Part shown: positions 46,001-61,000 of the stretch, piece by piece
Position numbering within the stretch: position 1 is the first letter of the stretch
Layout of the letters: each line of letters starts with the position of its first letter
Notes under the pieces: generated by a model
What the model saw: only the letters and a program-made list of their open reading frames with translations
What the model was told of the DNA's origin: nothing
Database searches by the model: none
Program-made: the position numbers and the translations under genes
Assembly (NCBI RefSeq): GCF_001039355.2
Contig: NW_019775755.1
Coordinates: 121,125-185,124, forward strand
Reading direction: 5' to 3'
DNA: 64,000 bases
Source of the DNA: Lingula anatina
Lineage: Eukaryota; Brachiopoda; Lingulata; Lingulida; Lingulidae

Positions 46001-49000
46001 AGAAGTACTGTTAAATGTCACATTACATAATCCATCTCATCCATATATAATTGAACTATCTATCATATTGACACGATTAGTTTATATTGTGTAGAAAATA
46101 ACACACGTGTAAAAAAAGATTGTAGAATTTTATTTTGTTAATTGTGAATCATTTGCACAATTTTGCAGTGAAAAAAAAAAAGGCACGCCCAGAGTGCTCC
46201 TTCCACTGGTTAAAACTTAACCAGGTGGTTGCAGACTTGCAATTAAAGACCTGCAGGGATACATGCTCATTTTTAGAACACTGTTGCTCTGTCATAATAA
46301 CTTGCCTCAAAGGGACTGTATCTACATTTTCATCTGTATTTGTGCCTCTGAGACTGCCTTCAAAGTATGTAACATTGATATTTAGGTTAAAACCAATTCA
46401 GTCTATTTATTAGTCAAGGGCTAATGCAGTATTCTACTGGGCAATTTTATGGACAGACACTATGCATCTGGACTTTATGTTATCAGTTGTGTATTGGTAG
46501 TCCCAGCCCTAGGATCACAGTTGCTGTGTACTTTTTCCTCGTTATAACTAAATAAAAGGATGAACCTGTTATTTCTTCTTAAACTTGCACACTACACTGC
46601 AGTTTGAGTTTGAAACCACAGTATGACTAAATGTTTTTCTTCAAGTTATGATTTTTATTTCAGCCCACAAGCTTATTTTGAACAAATTAATGTTAAATTA
46701 TAAAAAGCGGCAAGTGTAGTAATGGAATATGCCAGCTTGATACAGGCACCTCCTTTGTTTGCTTTGATATATATGGGTAGACTGGCTGGTCAGTCTTTGA
46801 TTGTCCCTTGTAACACTGACTTAAACCATTTTATGCACTTTCATTGTTAAATTGCTTCTTCATCATTTTCATGATAATGCTTCCGTTACTTTTGTCATTT
46901 ATTTGTCTGTCTATTTGACGTCTTTGCTGCCTTGTTTAAGAAATCCTTCCCCATCCATCTTGCCCCTAAGTCATTGAGTCCGTTTCTTAGAATTCCGTTG
47001 TTTACAGTTGAATGCCTGTATATATGTGCTATCATGGATGTCTAGTTAAATTCTACCAGTCAGAAAGTATTGCCATTTTAATGGGGGTGTATATATAACC
47101 TGCCTACAGTGGCTGTGCTCCTGTATTGATTGGATGAGTGGAGATGGTTGTTACACTGCACATGGTGTCAGTTAATATCAAATAAAGGCGCTTTGGTCCG
47201 TGAAGCTTTTTCTTTAGGTCTCTAATTGGATATGACTGATCTTGGGTAATGCACAATTTAAGAGTGGACTTAAAAAAAAAAGTAATTGTTATATGAATGG
47301 ATCCTTGAAGTAGTTATGGTGCTAAACCTTTGATGTGTCATTGATAATGAAAAATGTTTATATTGATGTTCTAATATAACTTTTGTGATTTGTATCTGAG
47401 GAACATCACAATATGGCGACCGTATTCATCCATGAAATTATGATTATATATTGTGTTTCTTTTTACAGTGGATTGGTTGTACAAGAGACGTTAAAAAACC
47501 AGAGCCATAGTGTCCCAGAAGTCACAACCAAGTCGGGCAAAGCTTTTCTTTATTTCTTCAGTGATGCAGCTTACAACATATCAGGATTCAATATTTCATA
47601 TCAGTAAGCATTGTCTTTGCCAAAAATAAAACATGATTTATTCTCTTGCTGTCATTTTTATTATGAATTGCACTTGCATAGATAACATGACCTATGGGGG
47701 GATTAATATCTTTGTTGTATTTTGCTGTAATTGAATGTCGTTTCATCATGAGCATATGTCTTCTTCAGCCTAATGAAATAGCATTTTGTTCTTTAATTTC
47801 ATTTGGTCATATATTATTATTATCTAATTGAACCCGCTACATTTTGGGCTCAATAATGTGCACAGCAGTAATAATCTTCACAGTGCACCCTTGTCAAAAA
47901 TGTTCAAAATAAAATACAAATACGAAATAAAATGCACACTTACGCATACACACACTCTTAAGTGTTATTTTACCTTTCCTTTCAGAATCGGAGGTTGTCC
48001 CAATAATTGCTCTGGTCATGGAAGCTGTAACGGGCAAGTCTGTAACTGTAGCCAAGGCTGGAGAGGTGTCTCCTGCTCTGAGGAGATATGTCCCAATGGT
48101 TGTGGGAGATATGGACGCTGTAACTACACTGTAGGGGGATGCCTTTGTAACTCGGGGTTCTTAGGTTTGTTTTCATCTGAATTAAGTAGTCATTCTTGGT
48201 GTAGATAAAAAAAATGAACATGTGCCTTCCATATATATTTGTTGTCATTGTCTTGAAAATGTCAACAGATTATATTTTATTGTATTAAGTAAAACAGTGC
48301 TTTATGCCCACTATGGAAACCATACTTCTCAAATTGATATCACATCCAATTACTTTTATTGAATTTATCATTTTAAATGTAATGATTGGATGTTTTATTA
48401 TTAAATGATTGCTGTCACAGGTCCAAGGTGCAATTTAACAGAGAAGAATGGCACATGGGAACAAGTAGCGTACACTTCCTCTGTACACATAGATGGAAGA
48501 GCTTCTCATAGGACTGTGTTACATGGAGATCATATGTGGTTGATTGGGGGAGAACATTTTGGTGGATCCACATTTCAGCAGATAGCAAGGTGTGTTATGT
48601 CTGAGCTCTTCAAGGAAACATGACCATTTCTGTCATATAGATGCCGATTTTGTATTGTTATGCAAATGAAACTTTACAGTTCTTTTCTTTGAAACATATT
48701 CTTTGTGCTGCTGTAATTGGATTTTGTTTTCAAGGTGTGCCTTTTCACTCTCATGGGTCTAAAGCCCTGTGTTAGTTACATTTTCTGAATGCCCACGTAA
48801 ATAGTAAAACACTGCTGGTTGTTTCTTTATGCTGTTAAGCATTATGTAATGTCATTTAGTGCACTGTTATAATTGTTATTTTCTGCTTCGCTTTCTTCTT
48901 TATTTTGTCAGTGTATTTGCAGTAGAAGTCTGAGGCTAGACTTTCAGAAGCTCATAGTGGTCATATATCTTTATTATTTATGTTTTTAAACTACTGTATA

Positions 49001-52000
49001 TTATATACGTACAAATGTCTGATTTAATTTACTTGTTCCTTGTTGCTCTACTTCAGATTTGATATGGTGAACAAGTTTTGGGAAGCAGTAGAGCCCAGCA
49101 CAGTTGTGAATCCACCCAAAAGATATGGACATACACTGGTAATGATACAGGTAGGTAATTAGGGTAATTAATAGGTTATTGATTTTGAAATAGGTATGAT
49201 ATAGAAATCTAACAAAAGAATAAGAGTATGTAATTACTACTTAATATTATCTTTATATAATTTTGTATTGCCTATTGCTGTCATTGACATTCCATAGTCT
49301 GCCCTGGTTATCAGCTTTGATTACTTCAATGGACAGATTGTCACTACTTGTGTCTGGAGAATTGCCATTTCATACACATCAGGCAATGATAGTAGGTTGT
49401 TTTATGCGGGACTTAGGTTATATTTTAGTTGTTTTCTATGTCCATATCTTGGTGACCACTCATTCAGCCTTATAGTTCATCTGACATCTGTGATTCTACT
49501 GACATGTCCTGCCCATTTCCATTTCATTTCCTGAATTGTAAGCAGCACATCCCTCACCTTGATCTGTTCTCTTCTCTACTTCATTTTCTTCCTGTCTCTT
49601 AGCCTGATGCTTAATGTACATCTTTCTTTCTTTGTGTGACTTATTACTTTTGTTCCATGGATATTCCTGATGAATCTCAACAATGAACACTGATATCCAG
49701 TAGTTATGGAGATCCACATCCATCTGTTCAATAGGACAAAACATTTTGTTGTACTGGTCATTGTGTATGTCATTTCCTTCATTATCAAAAATATGTTTGT
49801 TATTCCTGACAATGCTCCACTTCTCAAAGGTATTTAAAGCCCACAAATTCTAGTGTGTGGTATTATGAGAGATTGTATCATGAACAATGGCATTCAATTG
49901 CTGATAAAAATGAAGGAGAACCTCACAGTAAAGTAAAACAGAAAGAATTTATACAAGGAACATTTATATAAGATAACATGAGAACAGATATACTGGTATA
50001 TGCAATACTGGCTTGTATGGATGGTCAAAATGCTTCAAATACAAATAAGCAACATAGTCATACAAACAAATATGGTGATAAAATATTCAATATTTCATTA
50101 GTAAAGATAACAAAAGCAATTGTTCCAGGGACAAATGACCCTGCTTAAATTTAATTCCAGTTTGCAATTGAGCAGAAACTTGTAAATGTGGAAAGGCCAT
50201 TGTTTGACATCACCCTGTGTATAGTGTTATGAGCGTATTCTATTTAAAATTGGAAGTTTTAGGTTGGAAACGTGTAACATTTTCTTTTGTGACACATGTC
50301 CCTGAACAGCATAGCACCATGAGGTTGTGGCAAAGCCGAGAGGGACTGTGTTATGGGTAAAGGAAAGTACTTACTTTTTATATGTTTGTTTATGAATACA
50401 CTGGCAATATGTGCCATGAACATTTATAAATGGCTTGGGTGACAGTGCATTATCTCACACATAGCGTACTGACAAATTCAGTTGAAGAACAGGTATTTTG
50501 GCATTTAATTTTCACCACATTCTTACTTGTTTCAGAATGACATATATATGTATGGAGGACTAGTGGGCAAAAAGCAAGTGACTAATGAACTGTGGAAGTT
50601 CAATATAAATACAAAAGACTGGTTGCTGGTCAACCAGACTGGACTTCAGGTAGTTGGACACACTGCCCACTACGTGAATGGTGAAATGATAGTCATATTT
50701 GGACACAGCCCTGTCTTTGGTTACTTGAATACTGTGCAGAAATGTGATATAGGTAGGTACTTTTTCTTTTTTGAAAGGCATAAGGTATATGCTGACTGCT
50801 ATGAAAATGTCTCAGAAAAAAAAATGTTTGTCTAGCAGCTAGGAAGATGGATTTGTTTTTGGAGTTTCTTCACTGAAGTGATCATTTATTATTGGTGAAT
50901 GCTTTCTTAATTTTGTCTTGTATCAGTGGGTATGTATAGTAGACGTGCAATGTATATTTTCTTACTTAATAATTTTCAAAATGTTATATTTTGCTTTTAG
51001 TATTTGATAAGCAATAAATGTAGAGATAAATGCTTTTTGGCCATCTGTTTTGTATCCTACACTAGTCTGTGAAGTATTTATTTATACTGCTCATATGTTG
51101 CATATTCTATTTAAGAAAACTTTTAGATGTTTAAGTACAAATAACACTAATTTGAATTTTGACTAAAATTAATGTAACAGCACAGCTTGTATTGATTTGC
51201 CATATAAATGCTGGCATAATTGAGATAAACATGATCCTTTTGGTTTTACTTAGTCATTGGATCCTGTCAGCTTGTCCGGACATCAGGGGCAATTGTAAAG
51301 GGAGGTTATGGCCATACAAGTGTTTACCATAAAGATAAGATCTATGTTCATGGTGGCTACCACTCCACTGCAGTATCCACATACAAGATATCAGATGAAT
51401 TATATAGCTTTGAAACAACCACAAACAAATGGTAAGTCTCTCTATATAGTACAGTTGTTGTGTAGCTGTTCCTTTTCTTGAATATTTCATTTATGTTGGT
51501 ATGTAAAAGACAGACAGTACTTATTATTGATATTATTGCGTACAATTTTTGTGGTTTATGGAGCTTCCTTTGTGGCATCATTTCCCAAAGTTGGTCATTA
51601 ATAAATATATTAGTACTAAGATTTAAGTTATATGTTTAGCTCATATAAGTTAAAATATCAGATGCAAAATTCCAGATGAGTTCACTCTGTATGCACTTGG
51701 AAACTATGTCTTTTCAAACCTGTCACAGGACATGACTAGACTTGGGCATTCGAAGTCCAGTAATAGATCAAAATGTGAAAATGCAGTAGCTTAGTCTTAC
51801 ATCGAATTATTCTGTGCAATGCTTCCTTCAGGGTGATTTTACACAGCAGTGGCCAGAGGCGCTACCTTCATTCAGCAGTTGTCATCAGTGGACTAATGTT
51901 GGTGTTTGGTGGAAATACACATAATGATACTTCTACCAGTCATGGGGCAAAATGTCATTCCCTTAATTTTTTGGGATATGACCTTGGTAAGATTCAAGCA

Positions 52001-55000
52001 ATTGATCTTCTTTTTGTTCAGGTGGCTGACATGGTGTTTGGTATTCAGATTTTTATTCTTAAGTTACGGTAGTTATTTTTAATGAAAGTTAAATTGTGGA
52101 AAAGTTAAGTTGAAATTATGGACAAACAAATGCTCTGAAATATTGAGGTGTCTTAACCCAGCAAAATCTGATATTTCAGGTTGTGATCAGTGGTACACCT
52201 TACCTGAGCCCAGGGTGAGAGGAGATCTAGCGAGATTTGGACATTCAGCAGAAGTGTATGATCAGTAAGTTGGATTCAGATGTCAAAGGTTTTATAGTGC
52301 AAAGTTGACTTGTAGTATAGCACTGATTCTTAAATCCTAGTAGATTTTTTTTGTATGATTTTAAGTGTTCTGAGTCTACATTATTTTTATATTTCAGGAA
52401 AATGTTCATCTATGGTGGCTTTAATGGACTTATGTTAGGAGATATGTTTCAGTACACACCAGGTAAAATGTGCCATTGTTCCGTATGCCAAGTTTTTATA
52501 CAAATTTTGGTATATTTTTTAAGCTGAAGCATTTATGAATACAATTAAAATTGCTTTATAAAATTGTTTCAGTGTATATCATCTCTTAGTCATTGACTAA
52601 AAATATAATTGTGCTTAAATGCCAAGTATTTTCCTTTCTGCAACAATTATTGAAGATTTTATTTCAAATTTACTTTAGTGAAATAATATTGAATTCTTTT
52701 TTACTTTTTTATGTGTGTGACATTGAAAGAAGAAAAATACGGGGGTGGGGGGGGGGTGATGTTTTGAAGGGGAAAGCTTATGGAATGGCCTGTATATGAA
52801 TGTACTTTATCTTTTTTTTTTTCTTTGTTACAATGAATTACTCACCTTAAATTATATATTTTGTTCACATAAGTGATATGTTGATTCTTTTCAGGAAAAT
52901 GTGAAAAGTATGGAACCAAAGAAGACTGCATTTCCACTCACCAGGGCTTGCGATGTACTTGGTTGGACAAATGTTATTCACTAGAAGATGCAGAGAAAAT
53001 GCCCGGGACGAGGGTTGAGCCTTGGTGCAAAAGAAAAGGTATGTATGTATGTATAGATAGATAGATCAAGATTTTGACAGGCATTTTGTTAAATCTGCTC
53101 TCCATGGAATTTTTACTGCTTTAGTTTTAATCGGTGGTCAGAAATGACATCTGTCGTCAAGAGCATTGCCTCTTTTTTATTCAAGAAGATGGTGGGGGTG
53201 TTTTGAATCACAGCCCTGTACCATGTAAAAAACATATGTTGCAAGCTGGTAAGGGATATCAGAGAACGGTGACAAGAAAATAACACTGCTAGGTGCGCTT
53301 CCGATAAATTTTATTGAAAGAGTTTTTTTGTCTGTAGAGTCTGAATTGGGAAATTAAATAAATATGACCATGGGGGATTTTCAAATATGTGGAGAGAACT
53401 AAAAATTCATTTTGGCAAGAAAATACAAGGAAGAGCATCTATTATGTTTTCAATAATTGATAAGTGAGCAACATATAACATTTAGGAAGAGGATATTTAA
53501 TGTACAAATTTCTGTGTTTTATAAAAAAATGTCTTTAATCTCAGTTTATGGTAACTTCAGAAACACTTTCACACAAGGGTGATTTTTCTGATCTATATAA
53601 GGGAAAATTTTTGCCAGATATACATGAAGTTTAGTAGTCATTGCAAAATAATTTACATTTTGTATTTTGACCCATAACCATTTACTGAATACTTGCAGAC
53701 ATTGGGAAGAGCTATTGTGAAAATTTCACTTCCTGTCCAAGCTGTCAGGAGAATACATACAACTGCAGCTGGTGTGGGCATCATTGCAAGTCCAAGGATA
53801 ACTGTAGTTCTGTAAGTATATATATATGTTTTATGATTTATTTTTTAAATTACAAGCACCACATAGAAGATATCAGTTAATATAATGATTTTGCAAACAG
53901 ACACAAAAATTGTATGTATGTATGTGTTATTGCATTTGTTCAGCAAGAAAATGGGTTGAGTTCGAAAAGCAATGTATTTTTGTTTTGTTTTTTTTTTCCA
54001 AGTAAATTAAGTAATTAAGTATTTTTTTTGTATTATTTTCCATTTGCATGTGTTTTTACAATGCCTACAACATAACTATCAAATTGGGTATTTGTTTAAC
54101 TTAAATTTTACTCTTAAGTTTTTTTGTTAAACAAAAAGATGGGATCAATTTGAAAATGATCAGATGATCAGATTTTAAAAGTTTTTTTATTGTGTGACGT
54201 TCACTTCATTATTCCCAGAACCCTTTTTTCATTGTACTGAAAATGAAAAAGTATATTTTATTTGGCAACTTTTGAAAACAGATTCTATAAAGCTATTTTT
54301 ATGTTGATCATAAATGGATACATTTAAACAGTTTGATATTTTCTTTATATATGTATGTATGTTCAAACATTAAAGGGCTGCTTTACAGTAAGTGGCAAGA
54401 GTTTTGTTGCCCTTTTAGCTGGAGTTCAGAATAACACAATAAGTATATTTGGTGTATATGTTGTGGATGACCTGATTCTTATGTTCCAGTTTAATGGTCT
54501 CCAGGATACATGTTCATCACATGACCAAGGTGCAGAGTGTCCCTATCTACACAATTGTGCAGCATGCTTTCTGGCCTCGGCCAATTGCACTTGGCGAGAT
54601 AGTACTAAAGACTGTTTTCATGGTAGGACTGTGTAAAAATAACATTTGGAAGAGAAAGTATGATTCAGGATTTATATGCCATCAGTGGTATCTCAGTACT
54701 GTTTTAGATATTGGTTGATAGTTCATTTTCAAGATTTCTTTAGTCTTCAGCTGCAAATATAGCATTTGCTAAAAATGTGAACCTCTCTGTTGACCTGTGT
54801 AAACCAATAAAAATTGGTGCTGTTGGAAACGTGTCCACCAATGATGTGCTTTAAAACCTGAGTCAAACTTTTGTGCAGATTACAGAGTGCCTTCACAACT
54901 AATTTTAAATTCCACACCATTTCTTTTTTATCCACCTGCAGCCAGTGTCACCGCTTGGTCAATGCAAGGCCAAGTATAGCAGTGAGTGTGACAAGTTACA

Positions 55001-58000
55001 CAATTGCCAAGCTTGTCACATGCAAACTTATTGTGGCTGGTACAAAAGTGACAAACGTTGTATAACATACCTTCGCTCTGTGGGTGAGTGCATGATATTG
55101 GTCATGCTTGGTCATAGCTGTTAGTTATGTGTTTGTTGCACCTGCCTCTGAGTTTCTTATCGTAATGCCTTTTTATAGCCTGGTCTGTATGTTGACTTGC
55201 TCGAAATTAGATCAGTTGGGATTCTAGTTGTCTTATGAGTTATGTGCCATTTATTTTGGTATTTCCCTGTCTAAAACACTCCCCAATAAATTGTTGTTTT
55301 TTGTCTCCTGTCGTAAGCATGATTTTAGAGCATTCTGAATGCTCTTTGCTTCTGATTAATATTTTTTTGTAAAAGCATTTAAAGTCACCTAGATTTTTTG
55401 TGGCATTGTTGTGTGGACATTTAGCCATTATCTGCATCTGTTGTTTTTGTTAGAGTCACTGTCATTTAAGTTACAACACTGCCAAGGAGGGAATGGGCAG
55501 GCTGAAGGCTATCATCAGAAAGTTGATCTGAATTTCATTTGACTCGTTTATTAGACAGCAGAGAACCAGATAAGGCAGTTGAAAAAAGTGGTGGAAGGTG
55601 TAAACCTCCAAGTCTTAAAGCTGGAATATCAAGGGTTAAAGGCCACAAGAGGGAGGGCAGGCCTCATAAACAATAATTGCCATCTTCTAACATGAATCTT
55701 AGATATGGGAGCACAAATGCACATATTAACGACTCTAGCCACAAATTAACAACCTCAACACATGTAATTATATGTCACAAGCTTAGCGTTTCATTGCACA
55801 AACAATTTAGCCAGCTTTCTTCCGGGTCTCTGGCTGTATACATTTGGATATGAATACGGCAGCAATGCATCTCGACAATCTTTGGCACATAGGGAAGGTA
55901 CTGAACAGGTAGATAAGTGAATAAACAGTTTGTGTAATGAAATGCTGTGCTTGTGGCAAATAATTTTATGTTGGGGTAATTAACTCATGGTTGGAGTCGT
56001 TAATTTGGGCATTTGTGCTCTGGATCTGATGCTCCAGTTAGAAACCACCTAATCCATTTATAAGGCCTGGAGGGTGTCTGGATTTATAGGTGACTGATTC
56101 AAATTGGTCTTGCTCCTTACTCTGGCCATGGTTAAATGTTCATGGTATACTGAAATGCAGGACTGCCTTGTTAATTATGTTTCAACCCTGAAGCAGATTT
56201 GAATTATACCTAAAATGTGCATATTCGATGCATGTTATTGGAAACAATTCCCAGTTCCTGCTAGTCCGTTAACTCAACAGACCAATGAGCCCATCTGATG
56301 GTGTAAGGTCACTTATGAGCTTATCTTGAATCTTCTAGATTTTGGGATCAGGAGGTGCCTTTGTGTGCGTGTGGCACTAGTCAAAGTGAACCCTTGTCAC
56401 AATTTTTATGAGTTAAATTAAAGGAAATCTGGGAAAAGTTACTGCTGTAAAAGAGGCCACTTGAAAGTGTGAAGATTGAAAATCTAACCTTGTATTTAAC
56501 TTGCTTTTTGAAGGTCCTTTGGATTAAACTTTGATTTTCTATGTAAAAAATGTGTTTGTTGGTTTATAGAAACCTACGAGCTACAGCATTTTATATAGTA
56601 AGGTGGGTATGAATATATGGGATCAGTTTTCAGCTTCTCTAGTTTGGGGTCAAATGGTGCAGCTTCATATATTTTGGAAAAAAAGAGTCATTCAGTGGAG
56701 AATTGGTCATTCAGTCCATTTTAGGTGGTATTTTGCATTAGGTGTTTATACGATAATTAATTTATATTTTATGTTAACTTCAAACGTCTTTCTTAAATTT
56801 AACATTGTGTCATAAACTGTCAAAGGGTTTTTTTCTGATGGTTATGAAATTGATTATTAATATAAAATAGTTAAATATTCTACAGGGATGTTTTTTTAAA
56901 GCGGACCAAATGTGACTAATTTCTTTGGGAAAATACATTTAGTACCAAGTGATAAAATGCAGTGTGAAAAAAAATTGAATTTCTTATACTTTGTATGTAA
57001 TAACCTACAATAATGTTTCATATTATCCCAAACTATTCTGTTTCTACTCCAGATGGCACCACAGACCAGGCAGTGCTTGCAGAGGGAGAGGTGGATTACC
57101 AACAACGCTGCAATCCTCCCTGCTCCAGCTTTAATGACTGTGGCAACTGTACCTCAGCCAAGTGTATGTGGTGTGGTAGTGAGAATCGCTGTGTGGACTC
57201 TAATTCCTATGTGGCATCTTTCCCTTATGGACAGTGCCTGGAGTGGACCACAGAAGAGAAAAGATGTGCAGGTTTGTTTTTTAACTGATGTCCATTTTTG
57301 ATGAGGTGATTTCATGTAAGCAAGACCAAGGGCCATATACATAGAGCTAATATATTAACCATGTGAATTATTTATGTAACATAATGGGCTATCAGGCCCG
57401 TAGCCAGCAGTTACAAAAGGAGGGTTCTTTTTCTGTAAAAGTGGACCTTTTACCATGAAACCTTCATGTACCTTTCCCGGCAAAAAGGGGTTCTTTTAAC
57501 CCCTCCCCACGTGGGACATTTAGAAATAATATTCTTATGCATACAAGAATGAAAGAAATTAGCACAGATTATTTATCTTTGTGTATCAGCGACCAAATGC
57601 TCAGAGCTAAGGACTTGTGAACAGTGCCAGTCTAATCCACTGTGTGGCTGGTGTGATGATGGCTCTAACACAGGGATAGGCCACTGTATGGAGGGGGACA
57701 ACCAGGGACCAGTGGTCAGAAATGGCTCCATTGTACTGACTAAACCAGCCTTGTGTCCAGCACCAAGTTGGTACTTCTATAGTTGTCCATGTGAGTACCT
57801 GTGTGTGTGATTATGTGTGTGTTTGTCTATATTAAGTGCAAGGTACAGAATGAGCTTTATTTCAGTATTCATGAGTACCTTGACTTACATTTGATTTATG
57901 GGTAAGAAGAGAAATTTCTGGCCTAGGATTTAGTTGGAACTCCAAAATTGTCTTATATTTATGCCCATTATGAGGGCTGTTTTTAAAACTTTTGGACTGT

Positions 58001-61000
58001 GTTATACATTAATCAATTTTACCCACAAACAGGAAATCTGTAGATAGTGAGGTGAATCGAAATAAAAAAAAGTTTTTTGTCATTCATTATGCAGTCAAGC
58101 ATTATGGAATATTGCATCAAAATTGACAAACATTTTGTAAGAAAACCAAGTAAACATGTAAAAAATGAAATATTTGTAACCTGTGTAAAGTTGAAAAGTA
58201 TAAATCATGCCCTCAAAAAGAATGAGCCAGATAAACATATTTCTGTTGTAATGTCACCATAATGCAAAGTAACATGATACTGCATTTCCATTATGTACTG
58301 GTATATATACTCAAAAAAAACCCTGATGATTGGCAATATTATATATTTGTGTCATCCTGTCACTTCACTTGTTTTATATGGTTTGTTTATATTAGGCTCT
58401 CACCAGTGTTGAACTCTCTCCAAGCCACATAATTTGTTAGATATATATATAATATACTCTTCCTTTTAGTATGTCAGTGCAATGGTCATAGTGAATGTTA
58501 CAACAATACAGCCATCTGCAAGAAATGCACTCAAAATACACAAGGTAAGTTACCAGTCAATTTTTACACACTATAAGTGTTATTGGTCCCCTGTTAGAAT
58601 ATGAAATTAAAGTTAAAATGGTGAAATTAAAGTTTTGACTGAAGTATACCTACTAGTACAATACGGTTCAGAATTATTTATAGTTCATGTAATACATTGC
58701 TTCAAACAAATTAATGTAATACATTAATTTGTTTGAAGCAAGTTGACCAGAAAAAACTGCTGGATGTATTTGGTGCTATTTATCCCATTTTATGACAAAA
58801 ATGGCTCGTAATGGTAACCAAATTATAGCAAATTCTCCTTTACCTGAGCACCCACGAACACCGTTTTAATGCCAATTTAAAGATACCATTATTTACTCCA
58901 AAACCCTGCTAGTCCTAGTTCAGATTTTATTGTTGATAAAGCAAAATAATGTCTTTTTTTTTAATGAAAATCTGTAATTAGGGGCTCATAACATCATAAC
59001 AAAAAACATTAAAAACAAAAAGTTAATTTTCAATGTGTAGTGTAGAGCAATGTATGATTTATCAATAATGCCATCTTACTGTTGCATTTCATTTATTTTA
59101 AAAATACATTTTGGTAATGTGTAGTGCAAAGTAGTATAGATGAAAAACTTGTAGATGTGGTATTTGTGTGTTCCTCATATGCATGCGCATGTGTGCACAT
59201 ACACACTGACACATGAGCTCGTACATCCTTTAACTGTTATGTGTGTGGATTGTTTCAGGTTCCCAGTGTGAAATATGTGCACCAGGGTATTTTGGTGAAG
59301 CCACCAATGGAGGGACCTGCAAACGTATGTAATTTCCAAAAATATTTTAATCCATTGGATGAGGTTTTAGTATACCATGTAAAGACAAACCAAAAGTAAT
59401 GCATAAAATCTTGGAGAGGTGATAGATGAAAACAATTTCATTTTCAATTTACCATAGATTGTAAAGGTTCCTTTATCACAAACTAATGCTTTAAGATATT
59501 CACAGTTGTTGTAGTGTTAATCTGACATGTGCAGTCTACGGACATCACTAGGTGTCTTCTTGTGACACAACACCTAATGACATCAGCATTAACTACAGAA
59601 TATATTAATTATTTATGAGTATATTAAGAGGTTATTTTGTGACAAAAGAAATTTTACAATATAATCAATTATCAAACCTTTGAACTTATTTCAACATCTA
59701 CGTAAAGAATTTTGATGCCAATTTGCCACCTGTGAATTGAACAGTTAATCACTGCTTGTTGATCTCCCTGGAATATTAACTGTTCTTTCCTTTTAGCATG
59801 TGAATGCAATGGTCAAGCAGACTTCTGTGAACATGACACAGGGATGTGCCACTGCCGCACCAGAGGAGTAAGAGGAAATTTTTGTGAAGTGTAAGTTAAA
59901 TTAGATTCAGCATATAGATTTAATTTTCTTTAAAAATTTTCATATACAGACTGAGAGTGTAGGATGGTTTGCTGATCATGAAATAATGAAAAATGATAAA
60001 TGAAATGTATTGAAATATCAAGGTCAACTCAGCTCAGTCCTTAATAATACTCATTTGGACTAATGAAATCTGTGATTGATACAAATCTGGAATGTTGTTT
60101 GGCATCTGCAAGTACTGCTGTGATATGGATTCTGTGATGTGTGTAATCCATAGTGGTGCACATGCCAACTATTTCATATCAGACCAGTTAAGTAGTTCTG
60201 ACACGTACAGTTATCAAACAGTTGAAAGTACTGCTTCAGAACAGACATTAAATATTAATAAATTGCTGATATAGTTTGAGCCTGGAAAGAGGTTTATAGG
60301 TTAACTTTAATTTTCTGAATATTGTTTTAACTGTAAATTATCATTATTTAAAGGAAAATTTGTAAAAACTAAGATATTCTGAGATCATGCAAAAGGCATC
60401 TATCTTGCCAAGTTGTTAATGAATCTGTTTCTTTGAATTTATTATTTTTGCAAAGTTCTTTTAGTAAGAACTGTTGCAATTTTTTTATCTGTGTGGTGTC
60501 TGTATATTTGCCAGCTTTGCACCAGTTTTTTTTTCTGAAAACATGTTCGAAGGTGAAACCAGTTAGTGTGTGAATTCATTATAGGAATAGATTCCTTTTT
60601 TGTCAAACATTAAGAAAACTGTGAAAATCATTTTGCATTTAGCTGTTATATACAGTTAACTCTAGCTATTGTTATTGATGCAGATGTGACAAAGACAACC
60701 GCTACTATGGGAATCCTAAGACTGGGACATGCTTTTGTAAGTCACAACTTGTGATTAAAAAATTACAATTAATAACTTGTACTCATTCTCTATTTGCCAT
60801 ATTTTGATTAACAGTTTACTTTGAAAAATGTGTCATTAACCATATAAAGATGATAGATTTTTATGATGTTTTCTTGTTTCACATTGTTAGTTCCTTATTC
60901 TAGATGAACTGCCCACAGACTACCAATTCACCTTTAATCTTTCCAAGGAAGGTGACAGATACTTCACTCAGATCAATTTTATGAATAAACCTGGAACTGT

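Larger units (their letters stand above)
43951..47468 (+). other. ATRN intron 2 (3.5 kb)
   Basis: It holds the Z-DNA-prone TG/CG tract and an assembly gap. A 92-codon frame at 46135-46413 includes a poly-lysine run from an A tract and looks like chance. Confidence 0.8.

Noticed and set aside
46135-46413. 92-codon frame in ATRN intron 2
   Set aside because: It reads through an A tract and has no similarity or phase match to attractin exons.
49496-49846. 116-codon minus-strand frame in ATRN intron 6
   Set aside because: Charged, low-complexity translation without a recognised domain. I suspected LINE-derived sequence but could not find a conserved block.
56603-56815. 70-codon frame in ATRN intron 15, considered as a missing lectin exon
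   Set aside because: It lacks the cysteine spacing and the WxG and carbohydrate-site motifs of C-type lectin domains and has no matching splice phases.
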